Position numbers and translations under genes: made by a program. This document shows, piece by piece, positions 46,112-53,417 of a DNA stretch of 60,227 nt; position 1 is the first letter of the stretch, and each line of letters opens with the position of its first letter. The notes below the pieces were generated by a model. It made no database searches, was not told the origin of the DNA, and worked only from the letters and a program-made list of their open reading frames with translations. The stretch is taken from NCBI GenBank assembly GCA_019119575.1, contig DWWT01000078.1, positions 1-60,227 on the forward strand. Direction: 5' to 3'. Source of the DNA: Candidatus Enterocloster excrementipullorum. GTDB lineage: Bacteria > Bacillota > Clostridia > Lachnospirales > Lachnospiraceae.

Positions 46112-46140
46112 ATTATACCCCATGCGTCCGGGTTTTTCAA
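46112..46140 (-). promoter_or_regulatory. Promoter of 6S RNA
   Basis: On the minus strand TTGAAA (46135-46140) and TATAAT (46112-46117) are 17 bp apart, placing the start near 46105. Confidence 0.75.
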
Positions 46141-46197
46141 GCGGATTTTTCTGAACATTTATGGCAATTTTGTAACAATTGTACCCGGTGCAAACGA

Positions 46198-47601
46198 TCA
46201 TCCCCGCACCATTTCATAAATCAGAGGCTCCGGCTCCGGCCTCTCCTTTTCGATGGCGCAGGCGGAAAGAAATTTCTTTGCCGCCGGTTCCAGCAGCTCC
46301 TCCCGTGACGCATAGAGGACTCCTATGGTCTCTCCTGCCCGCACCGGATCCCCGTACTTCTTATGCAGCATGATACCTGCCCCGTAGTCCAGGGCGTCTT
46401 CCTTGCGGCTTCTCCCTGCTCCCAGAAGAACCGAGGCAATACCCACAGCCTCCGTGTCCATATGCCCCAGGTATCCGTCCGACTGCGCTTTCACCTCCAG
46501 GCGCTTATCCCCCACATGCAGGCGTTCCGGTTCCCACACGCATCGCGGATCTCCCCCCTGGGCCTCTGCCATATCGGCCAGTACCCGCAGGCCCGCTCCC
46601 GTCTTCAGAGCTTCCGCAACCCGCTCTCTTGCCCTTGCCAAGCCGGCTTCTTCCGCCTGACTGAAGCCTATGCCTTTTCCCGCTTCCGATCCCCGGACAT
46701 CCGCCCATCCTTCCGTCCGCTGCGCCTTCCCGGAACATCCGCCCGGTTCGCTGCCTATCCAGACCATCAGCGCCGCCAGCTCCGTGCTCACCTGCACCAG
46801 ATCCTCCGGCCCCCGGCCCATCAGGGTCTCGATGGCTTCCCGCATCTCCAGGGCATTTCCCACCGCGCGGCCCAAAGGCACATCCATATTGGTAATCAGG
46901 GCGCAGCATCGCTTTCCCGCCTGGCGGCCGATGGCCACCATTTTTTCAGCCAGGCGGCGGGAAGACGCCAGATCTTTCATAAAGGCGCCGCTTCCCGTCT
47001 TCACATCCAGGACAATGCCGTCGCTCCCCGCGGCCAGTTTCTTGCTCATGATAGAGGAGGCGATGAGGGGAATGCTGTCCACCGTGGCCGTCACATCCCT
47101 GAGGGCGTAGAGTTTTTTGTCCGCCGGGACCAGATTTCCCGACTGTCCGATCACCGCAATCCCGTGCTCGTTTACAATGCGGAAAAATTCCTCTCGGGGA
47201 ATCTCTGTCCGAAAGCCCGGGATGCTCTCCAGCTTATCCACGGTTCCCCCGGTATGCCCCAGCCCCCGGCCGCTCATCTTCGCCACCTTCACCCCGCAGG
47301 CCGCAGCCAGAGGGCCCGCAATCAAGGTCGTCTTATCCCCCACGCCGCCGGTGCTGTGCTTATCCACCTTCACCCCCTGTATGGGGGAGAGATCCACCAT
47401 ATCCCCGGAATGGGCCATCTCCAGGGTCAAATCCGTAATTTCCCCGTCCTCCATTCCCTGAAAATAAATCGCCATCAGCATAGCGGACATCTGGTAGTCA
47501 GGAATATTGCCCCGGACAAAGCCCTGCACCATCCAGGCAATCTCCTCCCGGCACAGGATGCCGCCCCGCTTCTTTTTCTCAATTATGTCATACATCCGCA
47601 T
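46198..47601 (-). CDS. pdp: Pyrimidine-nucleoside phosphorylase
   Basis: A 467-residue thymidine/uridine phosphorylase family enzyme releasing free base and (deoxy)ribose-1-phosphate. It starts MRMYDIIEKKKRGG, with the signature SGRGLGHTGGTVDKLESIPGF split across about 110-130, KHSTGGVGDKTTL and KTGSGAF. There is an extra Gly/Glu-rich stretch at about residues 295-325 (residues GCSGKAQ to SQAEEAGL) compared with the remembered family form. The second ATG at 47601 has AGGAGG eight bases upstream; the first at 47607 is too close to it. With deoB and cdd it forms a nucleoside salvage cluster. Confidence 0.94.
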   Translation of the reverse strand: MRMYDIIEKKKRGGILCREEIAWMVQGFVRGNIPDYQMSAMLMAIYFQGMEDGEITDLTLEMAHSGDMVDLSPIQGVKVDKHSTGGVGDKTTLIAGPLAAACGVKVAKMSGRGLGHTGGTVDKLESIPGFRTEIPREEFFRIVNEHGIAVIGQSGNLVPADKKLYALRDVTATVDSIPLIASSIMSKKLAAGSDGIVLDVKTGSGAFMKDLASSRRLAEKMVAIGRQAGKRCCALITNMDVPLGRAVGNALEMREAIETLMGRGPEDLVQVSTELAALMVWIGSEPGGCSGKAQRTEGWADVRGSEAGKGIGFSQAEEAGLARARERVAEALKTGAGLRVLADMAEAQGGDPRCVWEPERLHVGDKRLEVKAQSDGYLGHMDTEAVGIASVLLGAGRSRKEDALDYGAGIMLHKKYGDPVRAGETIGVLYASREELLEPAAKKFLSACAIEKERPEPEPLIYEMVRG

Positions 47602-47679
47602 ATCCATGCCCTCCTCTCCTGTCAGACAGGCCGTCTGAAAGCTCTGCCGTCTTCCGCTGATTTTCCGTGGCCGCCCCTT

Positions 47680-48123
47680 TCACCCCAGATTGTCCGGCCC
47701 AAAGCTCTCCGGCAGAAGCTCCGCCAGGGTGAACTCCCTTCTCTCCCCGGTTCCCTTCACCAGAAGAACCCGGAAGGAAGGCCCGCAGAATTCCCGCATC
47801 ACCTGGCGGCATACCCCGCAGGGCGGACAGTAATCCTCCGCCTCCCCGTCCTTTCCTCCGCAGATGGCGATCGCCGCAAATTCCCGCTTTCCCTCGCTCA
47901 CCGCCTTGAAAAAGGCGCACCGCTCCGCGCAGACCGTGGCGGAATAGGCGGCATTTTCAATATTATTTCCCGTGTAAATGCTCCCGTCCCCGCACAGCAG
48001 GGCCGCGGACACATGGAAATGGGAATAGGGCGCATAGGAGCGGGAAAGCCCCAGAAGGGCCTCCCGGACAAGGGCCTCATCCTGTTCTTTCTCCTGCTTC
48101 AGCGTTTTTCTTTCCAAATTCAT
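47680..48123 (-). CDS. cdd: Cytidine deaminase
   Basis: A 147-residue homotetrameric zinc enzyme converting (deoxy)cytidine to (deoxy)uridine. Zinc and catalytic residues lie in NIENAAYSATVCAER and PPCGVCRQVM. Substrate-loop residues are in YAPYSHFHVSAAL. The N-terminus has about 20 extra charged residues. The ATG at 48123 lies only about two bases after the GGAGG, so initiation at the TTG codon 48117, with seven-base spacing, is likely. It lies between deoB and pdp. Confidence 0.95.
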   Translation of the reverse strand: MNLERKTLKQEKEQDEALVREALLGLSRSYAPYSHFHVSAALLCGDGSIYTGNNIENAAYSATVCAERCAFFKAVSEGKREFAAIAICGGKDGEAEDYCPPCGVCRQVMREFCGPSFRVLLVKGTGERREFTLAELLPESFGPDNLG

Positions 48124-48138
48124 TCCTCCCCGGACATT

Positions 48139-49299
48139 CTATATAATTTCCCGCAGAAAGCTGCACCCCTCCACCTTTCCTTTCGCCCCCAGATACTCCA
48201 GTATGGCGGCCGCTGTGTCAGAAAAGGTGGGACGTGTCCCCAGGTTCGCACCGGCCCGCACCGGCTTTCCCGCCATCACCAGGGGCACATATTCCCGGGA
48301 ATGGTCCGTGGAAGGCGTGCTCGGGTCGCAGCCGTGGTCCGCCGTGATCATCAGAATGTCCTCCTCCCGCATGGCGGCGAGAAGCTCCGGCAGGCGCTCA
48401 TCAAAATACGTCAGAGCCTTGGCGTACCCATCCACGTCATTGCGGTGTCCGTAGAGCATGTCATAGTCCACCAGATTGGTAAAGCACAGGCCCTCGAAAT
48501 CCCGCTTCATGTACTCCAGGGTGCGGTCAATGCCCTCCGCGTTGGAGGCAGTGCGCACAAAGTCCGTGATGCCGCAGCCGGCGAAAATATCATAGATCTT
48601 TCCCACAGCCAGCACATCCTTCCCCTCCGCCTTCAGCACATCCAGCATGGTAGCCTTGGGGGGCTTTAAGGAGAAATCATGGCGGCGGGACGTCCTCTTA
48701 AAGGGATATTCCCCCTCAAAAGGCCGGGCAATTACCCGCCCCACAGCCCAGGGGCCGGTGCAGATTCTGCGGGCCGCCTCGCAGATGGCGTACTGCTCCT
48801 CAATGGGGATTACCGCCTCGTGGGCCGCAATCTGGAGCACGCTGTCCGCTGATGTGTATACAATCAGCTTTCCCGTTTTCATGTGCTCCTCCCCGTAATC
48901 GCGGATCACATCCGTCCCGGAATAGGGCTTGTTGCAGAGAATCCCCCGGCCCGTCTCCCGGGTAAGGGCGTCCAGAAGCTCTTTGGGAAACCCTTCCGGA
49001 AACAAAGGCATAGGTTTGGGCGAGCTGACCCCCGCAATCTCCCAATGGCCTGTGGTGGTATCCTTTCCCATGGAAGCCTCCTTCATCCGCGCTACGGCTC
49101 CCGAGGGCGCCTCCTCCCCCTCTGCCCAGTCCATGCCTTCTATATTAAATAAGCCCAGTTTTTTCATATTGGGCATGTGAAAATAAGGGCTCTTCGCCGC
49201 AGCCGCCAGGGTATTGCTCCCCGCGTCCCCAAAGTCCGCCGCATCCGGCATTTCCCCGCATCCCACACTGTCAAGCACAATCAAAAATACTCTCTTCAT
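48139..49299 (-). CDS. deoB: Phosphopentomutase
   Basis: A 386-residue alkaline-phosphatase-superfamily enzyme interconverting (deoxy)ribose-1- and 5-phosphate. Metal-binding motifs are VLDSVGCGEMPDA, KDTTTGHWE with the catalytic Thr, and ITADHGCDPS near the C-terminus with DHSREYVPL. It takes the pentose phosphate released by pdp into central metabolism. GGATGGAG precedes its ATG. It is first of the deoB-cdd-pdp set; the YbaK-type gene lies 17 bp upstream. Confidence 0.97.
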   Translation of the reverse strand: MKRVFLIVLDSVGCGEMPDAADFGDAGSNTLAAAAKSPYFHMPNMKKLGLFNIEGMDWAEGEEAPSGAVARMKEASMGKDTTTGHWEIAGVSSPKPMPLFPEGFPKELLDALTRETGRGILCNKPYSGTDVIRDYGEEHMKTGKLIVYTSADSVLQIAAHEAVIPIEEQYAICEAARRICTGPWAVGRVIARPFEGEYPFKRTSRRHDFSLKPPKATMLDVLKAEGKDVLAVGKIYDIFAGCGITDFVRTASNAEGIDRTLEYMKRDFEGLCFTNLVDYDMLYGHRNDVDGYAKALTYFDERLPELLAAMREEDILMITADHGCDPSTPSTDHSREYVPLVMAGKPVRAGANLGTRPTFSDTAAAILEYLGAKGKVEGCSFLREII

Positions 49300-49316
49300 C
49301 GTTCTCCATCCTTTCT

Positions 49317-49790
49317 TTACAGCCCGATTAGCGGCACAAATTCCCCGCCCACGTATTCCTTTAATTGTTCCGGCGAAAGGGTCACCTGAACCCCCCGCTG
49401 GCCCGCGCTCACCGTAATTTCATCATAGAGCTGGGCAGTCTCCTCTATAAACGTGGGATAATGCTTCTTCATCCCGATGGGCGAGCAGCCGCCCCGGATG
49501 TATCCGGTTACGGCCAGCATATCTTTTACATGGATCATCTCCACCTTCTTCTCCCCCGCCGCCCTGGCCGCCAGCTTCAGATCCACCGCCTCGTCCACGG
49601 GTATGCAGCACACCAGATAGCCCTTCTTCTCACCCTTAAGCACCAGGGTTTTATACATGGTGTCGTGGTCCACGCCCATCAGGTCCGCGGCATGGCTGCC
49701 CGACAGGTCATTTTCATCCACCTCGTAGGTTCCGGCCCTGTAGGGAATTCCCGCCGCATCCAAAAGACGCATAACATTTGTCTTAACCAT
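49317..49790 (-). CDS. YbaK/EbsC-type aminoacyl-tRNA deacylase
   Basis: A 157-residue trans-editing deacylase. It carries TMYKTLVLKGEKKGYLVCCIP with the conserved Lys, and GYIRGGCSPIGMKK with GGxxP/IGxK, typical of YbaK (Cys-tRNA-Pro hydrolase). It prevents mischarged tRNA-Pro from reaching the ribosome. GGAGAGGAG precedes the ATG. It is on the same strand as the nucleoside genes, 17 bp upstream of deoB, so it is probably in the same transcript. Confidence 0.92.
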   Translation of the reverse strand: MVKTNVMRLLDAAGIPYRAGTYEVDENDLSGSHAADLMGVDHDTMYKTLVLKGEKKGYLVCCIPVDEAVDLKLAARAAGEKKVEMIHVKDMLAVTGYIRGGCSPIGMKKHYPTFIEETAQLYDEITVSAGQRGVQVTLSPEQLKEYVGGEFVPLIGL

Positions 49791-49851
49791 GATTTATATG
49801 CTCCTCTCCGTCCTGTGATGTCAAGTTTTCGCAAGAGTCGTCCGAACTGTT

Positions 49852-50319
49852 TCAATTTTTTCCATGCTCCGCAAAATACGCCCGCAAAACCTCCAGGCTC
49901 TCCTCCCGGCATACCCCCGCCGTGACCTGGGGCCTGTGGCCGGAATTTTCAAATACCATCCGGCTGCACGGGCTTCCCTGGGCATGGATCAGCCCGCACA
50001 GCTCCACATCGCTGGCCCCATAGACCAAACGTCCCAGCTTTGCCCATACCATGGCTCCGCTGCACATAAAACAGGGCTCACAGCTGGAATACAGGGTGTA
50101 TTCCCCCAGGTCCGTGATCCCCGTCTCCTCGCAGAAATTCCGTATCAGCCCCATCTCCGCGTGATACGTAAAATCATGTTTTGTATAGATTTGATTTTCA
50201 TTCGTATAGACAATCTGGCCATCCTTCACCAGCACGGCTCCGAATGGCTCGTTGCCATGCCTGACCGCTTCCCTTGCCAGGTCAATGGCTTTTTTCATGA
50301 ATCTTTCGTCCTGCTGCAT
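49852..50319 (-). CDS. Nucleoside/guanine deaminase (CMP/dCMP-type zinc fold)
   Basis: A 155-residue zinc deaminase. The motif HAEMGLIRNF supplies the His ligand and the catalytic Glu; SSCEPCFMCSGAMVWAKL supplies the two Cys ligands. The length and GNEPFGAVLV match guanine deaminase or the tRNA adenosine deaminase branch; the SSCEPC form slightly favours a nucleoside/guanine deaminase. GGAGG precedes the ATG. It is 61 bp upstream of the YbaK gene on the same strand. A promoter (TGTAAA 50388-50393, TACAAT 50365-50370) lies upstream. Confidence 0.88.
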   Translation of the reverse strand: MQQDERFMKKAIDLAREAVRHGNEPFGAVLVKDGQIVYTNENQIYTKHDFTYHAEMGLIRNFCEETGITDLGEYTLYSSCEPCFMCSGAMVWAKLGRLVYGASDVELCGLIHAQGSPCSRMVFENSGHRPQVTAGVCREESLEVLRAYFAEHGKN

Positions 50320-50364
50320 ATTCTCATCCTCCGGCTGTATTTCTGTGCGTCGTATGCAGCTTTT

Positions 50365-50393
50365 ATTGTACCATATCCGGGGGATTTTTTACA
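50365..50393 (-). promoter_or_regulatory. Predicted promoter of the deaminase/nucleoside cluster
   Basis: On the minus strand TGTAAA (50388-50393) and TACAAT (50365-50370) are 17 bp apart. Confidence 0.45.
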
Positions 50394-50471
50394 GAAAAAT
50401 ATACCATCCGTTTACAAGGGGGCGGCCCGAAAATCATGCGTTTTCCCATACCAATTTTCTCCATTTTCATG

Positions 50472-50477
50472 TATACT
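50472..50477 (+). promoter_or_regulatory. Predicted -10 of the DUF362 gene
   Basis: TATACT lies 80 bp before the ATG at 50557. No clear -35 is present at 17 bp, so the assignment is tentative. Confidence 0.3.
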
Positions 50478-50556
50478 GTTAAGCAGAATGCTCCGCAGCG
50501 CATTTGAAAATTCAATTCCGCTGCCTGCACACATTTTCAGAGAAAGGAAAAGCCCT

Positions 50557-51657
50557 ATGAACAAAACCGACATCCTCATTATCCACGGAACCGACTACAA
50601 AGCCATGACAAAAAAGCTCCTCGCCGCCGCCGACCTGGCCGCGGACATCGGCGACCGGAAAAAGCACGTGGCACTAAAGCCCAACCTAGTCACTGCCCAC
50701 GCCCCCTCCACCGGGGCCACCACCCACGCCGAACTTCTGGCGGGAACCATCGAGTACCTGCAGGACGAAGGCTTTTCCAATATCTCCATCATGGAGGGAT
50801 CCTGGGTGGGCGACCGAACCGGGGACGCATTCCGGGCCGCGGGCTATGACAAGGTCTGCAAGCGCTACCAGGTGCCCTTTGTGGACCTCCAGCAGGACTC
50901 CTGGAAGGAGTATGACGCAAAGGGCATGAAAATTAAGGTCTGCGACCAGGCCATGGCTGCGGATTACATGATCAACATGCCGGTGCTCAAGGGCCACTGC
51001 CAGACCGTCGTGACCTGCGCCTTAAAAAACAACAAGGGCATCATCCCCAACTCCGAGAAGCGCCGCTTCCACACCATGGGGCTCCACAAACCCATCGCCC
51101 ATTTAAATACCGTGGCCCCCAACCACTTTATCCTGGTGGACAACATCTGCGGGGACCTGGACTTTGAGGAGGGCGGAAACCCGGTGGTCATGAACCGCAT
51201 CCTGGCTTTTAAGGACCCGGTGCTCTGCGACTCCTTTGTGTGCAGCAGCATGGGCTACTCCATAGAGGACGTGCCCTATATTCCCCTAGCAGAGCGCCTG
51301 GGCGTGGGCTCCTCGGATCTGTCAAAGGCCAACACCATCTATCTCAATGATGCCCAGGAAGCTGCGGGCGCCAAGTTCCCCATGACCCGGCGGGTGGAAC
51401 GCCTGGCTGCCTTTACCGCCCCGAAGGACGCCTGCAGTGCCTGCTACGGCTCTCTGATTTATGCCCTGGACCGGTTAAATGATGAGGGCCGTCTGCGAAA
51501 GGGCCTCCCGCCCGTCTGCATCGGCCAGGGCTATAAGGGGCAGTCCGGAGCCATCGGCGTGGGCCAGTGCACCCGGAGCTGCGAGAAGAGCCTTCCCGGC
51601 TGCCCGCCGAAAGCCGCGGACATGGCGGCATTTCTCCGGGAGAACTGGATTTCCTAG
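50557..51657 (+). CDS. DUF362 domain protein
   Basis: A 366-residue cytosolic protein of the DUF362 family, unknown in function and often linked to iron-sulfur metabolism. KPNLVTAHAPSTGATTHAEL and MEGSWVGDRTGDAFRAAGY fit the family, as does INMPVLKGHCQTVVTCALKN. Cys-rich segments near the C-terminus (ACSACYG and QCTRSCEKSLPGCP) could hold a cluster. AAAGGA precedes ATG 50557. Its last 183 bases are overlapped by the end of the convergent hydrolase gene. Confidence 0.85.
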   Translation: MNKTDILIIHGTDYKAMTKKLLAAADLAADIGDRKKHVALKPNLVTAHAPSTGATTHAELLAGTIEYLQDEGFSNISIMEGSWVGDRTGDAFRAAGYDKVCKRYQVPFVDLQQDSWKEYDAKGMKIKVCDQAMAADYMINMPVLKGHCQTVVTCALKNNKGIIPNSEKRRFHTMGLHKPIAHLNTVAPNHFILVDNICGDLDFEEGGNPVVMNRILAFKDPVLCDSFVCSSMGYSIEDVPYIPLAERLGVGSSDLSKANTIYLNDAQEAAGAKFPMTRRVERLAAFTAPKDACSACYGSLIYALDRLNDEGRLRKGLPPVCIGQGYKGQSGAIGVGQCTRSCEKSLPGCPPKAADMAAFLRENWIS

Positions 51658-52473
51658 AGTGTGTTTGCGGACTTTCCGCCTGGAGCCGCTGCCCGGTTCT
51701 GCGGCCCGCATGAGCCACCGCCTAATGTACCCCGCATAGGCCTTCGGCCGCTTGAGCATGGTAAAATGGTCGGCTCCCTTTACGAACACAATCTCCGCCC
51801 CCGGTATCTTTTCTGCCATCCACAGGGAATGCCGGGGGCGGATCATATCCCTGCGCCCGGTGAGAAGAAGCACCGGGCATTTTATTTTTCCAAGGCGCCT
51901 GGCCGTGAGGCGCGGACAGAAAGCCATGAGGCCGGTGAGCTGCCTCTGCCGGCGAAGTTTGCTCCTTCGTTCGCCGGACCGTGCCAGATGCTCCCCCAGC
52001 CAGTACAGCGGATACTGGGACTGTACCTGGAGGAAAAATCCCGGCGTCACGCCCCAGGGCAGCGCATTGCCGCTGACAGCCGCCACAGCCAGCACCCGGC
52101 CCGGATATCGGCTGGCAGTCTCCAGGGCGATATTGGCTCCGTCGCTGAAGCCCAGGATGGCCGCCCGGGGCACTTTTAGGGCATCCATAATCTCAATCAC
52201 ATCCCCGGCCATATCCCCGGTGGTAAAGCCCTGTTTCTCTTCCCTGGCATAGATGCGGGAAAAGCCGTGGCCCCGGCTGTCCATGAGGATGACCCGGAAA
52301 TCCCGGCTCATCCGCTCTGCCATTTCTTTAAAAATACCGTGATCCTCCCCGTTTCCGTGGAGCATCAGGAGAGGAATCCTCTCCTCCCTTCCGTCCCGGC
52401 CGGCGCCGCGCTCCCACACCTCATAATAGAGGGATGCATGGGCGCCCCGTACATATTCTGTCTTTTGTTCCAT
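51475..52473 (-). CDS. Alpha/beta hydrolase
   Basis: A 332-residue hydrolase. The oxyanion region is LLMLHGNGEDHG, the nucleophile elbow GFSDGANIA (Ser), the catalytic Asp lies in LLTGRRDMI and the His in KGADHFTML. The core ends near residue 265; the remaining 65 residues are Arg- and Ala-rich and lie antisense to the DUF362 gene, so they are probably a late extension past a lost stop. Substrate not predictable. AAGGAGGAG precedes the ATG. Confidence 0.85.
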   Translation of the reverse strand: MEQKTEYVRGAHASLYYEVWERGAGRDGREERIPLLMLHGNGEDHGIFKEMAERMSRDFRVILMDSRGHGFSRIYAREEKQGFTTGDMAGDVIEIMDALKVPRAAILGFSDGANIALETASRYPGRVLAVAAVSGNALPWGVTPGFFLQVQSQYPLYWLGEHLARSGERRSKLRRQRQLTGLMAFCPRLTARRLGKIKCPVLLLTGRRDMIRPRHSLWMAEKIPGAEIVFVKGADHFTMLKRPKAYAGYIRRWLMRAAEPGSGSRRKVRKHTLGNPVLPEKCRHVRGFRRAAGKALLAAPGALAHADGSGLPLIALADADGREALSQTALII

Positions 52474-52565
52474 TTCGCTCCTCCTTGTTGATACAAATAA
52501 AGGGGGACACAGTTCCGATACCCATGGCCTTTATTGACATCTCTTCCAAAACAACAGCATACCTC

Positions 52566-53090
52566 TTACAGCTTCTCCAACAGCCGTGCCGTATCTTCCG
52601 GTGAAAGCCCAAGGGCAGCCGCTGCCTGCTGGGCCGTCAGCTGCATATTCTTCATTAAATTTCTCAGGTCACTCAGCCGCGTACTTTCTGTTACTTCTTT
52701 TGTCGCTTTCTCAACCGCTTCCATCTTGTAATCCTCAATCGCCTTACACACTTTTACTTCCTCCTCTTCTGGTTTTATCACCAATTTTGCGTTTACGCAG
52801 GCGTTTAATACCTCCACTTCTCTTCGTCCCAACGTCAGTTCCGGCTTTTCCTCATAAAGCCACTCCACCAGTTTCTTTTTGTCACCGGAATACTTGATAA
52901 ATTCCAGCACATCTCCCAGGGCACTGTGAAACTTTCCAAACTCTTCCTTCCCAATCTCCGCCGGATTCAGTTCCCTTAACCGCCCCGGATCGATCACCGG
53001 GTAACCCTGATATAGAAAAAAATTAAACGCATCTGCAAATACATCGTTCTGCCGCATAAAATTTTTTGTGGCTGTATCCGCTCTTCCCAT
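52566..53090 (-). pseudogene. Internally deleted Rpn-family protein without nuclease core
   Basis: A 174-residue frame joining the family's N-terminal segment (ADTATKNFMRQNDVFADAFN, to about residue 46) to its C-terminal part (EFGKFHSALGDVLEFIKYSG onward). The roughly 150 residues of PD-(D/E)XK core normally between them are missing, with the reading frame kept. The C-terminal helical part is intact. A good promoter lies upstream (TTTACA 53130-53135, TACAAT 53107-53112), so it may still be expressed as a nuclease-free protein. It is called here as a remnant, but a functional small protein is possible. Confidence 0.7.
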
Positions 53091-53106
53091 CTGTTCTCCT
53101 TCTCTG

Positions 53107-53135
53107 ATTGTACTAAAGTTAAAATCTCTTGTAAA
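53107..53135 (-). promoter_or_regulatory. Promoter of the core-less Rpn gene
   Basis: On the minus strand TTTACA (53130-53135) and TACAAT (53107-53112) are 17 bp apart, shortly before the ATG at 53090. Confidence 0.6.
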
Positions 53136-53226
53136 GTGGTGCCTCGGCTGCCGAAATACAGCCAGGAAACCCGGAACTTCCAGGTATAAATGAACCGTTT
53201 AGCAGGCTGAATGCTGCTGATGGGAT

Positions 53227-53251
53227 TATCTTATCAAAGAAAGATAAGATA
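53227..53251. repeat. Inverted repeat upstream of the ABC exporter operon
   Basis: TATCTTATC (53227-53235) and GATAAGATA (53243-53251) form a perfect 9-bp stem with loop AAAGAAA. No function is evident. The rest of 53136-53300 shows nothing recognisable. Confidence 0.5.
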
Positions 53252-53301
53252 CGCAAGAGGTTTACGGTAAATATACTGAAATTGTTATTGCGGAAACAGC
53301 A

Positions 53302-53359
53302 TTGACATTCCCAATCATCTGCATTACAATAATTGCATATGCAACTATTGCTGATGCAA
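53302..53359 (+). promoter_or_regulatory. ABC exporter promoter with two MarR-type operator candidates
   Basis: TTGACA (53302-53307) and TACAAT (53325-53330) are 17 bp apart. Immediately downstream, the perfect palindrome TTGCATATGCAA (53333-53344) and the related TTGCTGATGCAA (53348-53359) span the expected start site. Binding there would block transcription, consistent with repression by the MarR protein encoded third in the operon. Confidence 0.65.
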
Positions 53360-53417
53360 TTATCTGCATCTGCTTAAAACGGATGCGCGCAATTATCATT
53401 TTCAGGAGGATTCTGTC

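Noticed and set aside
46363..48669. A very long plus-strand open frame (768 codons) antisense to pdp, cdd and deoB
   Set aside because: It lacks conserved motifs and a credible start, and is explained by GC-rich third positions of the three conserved minus-strand genes.
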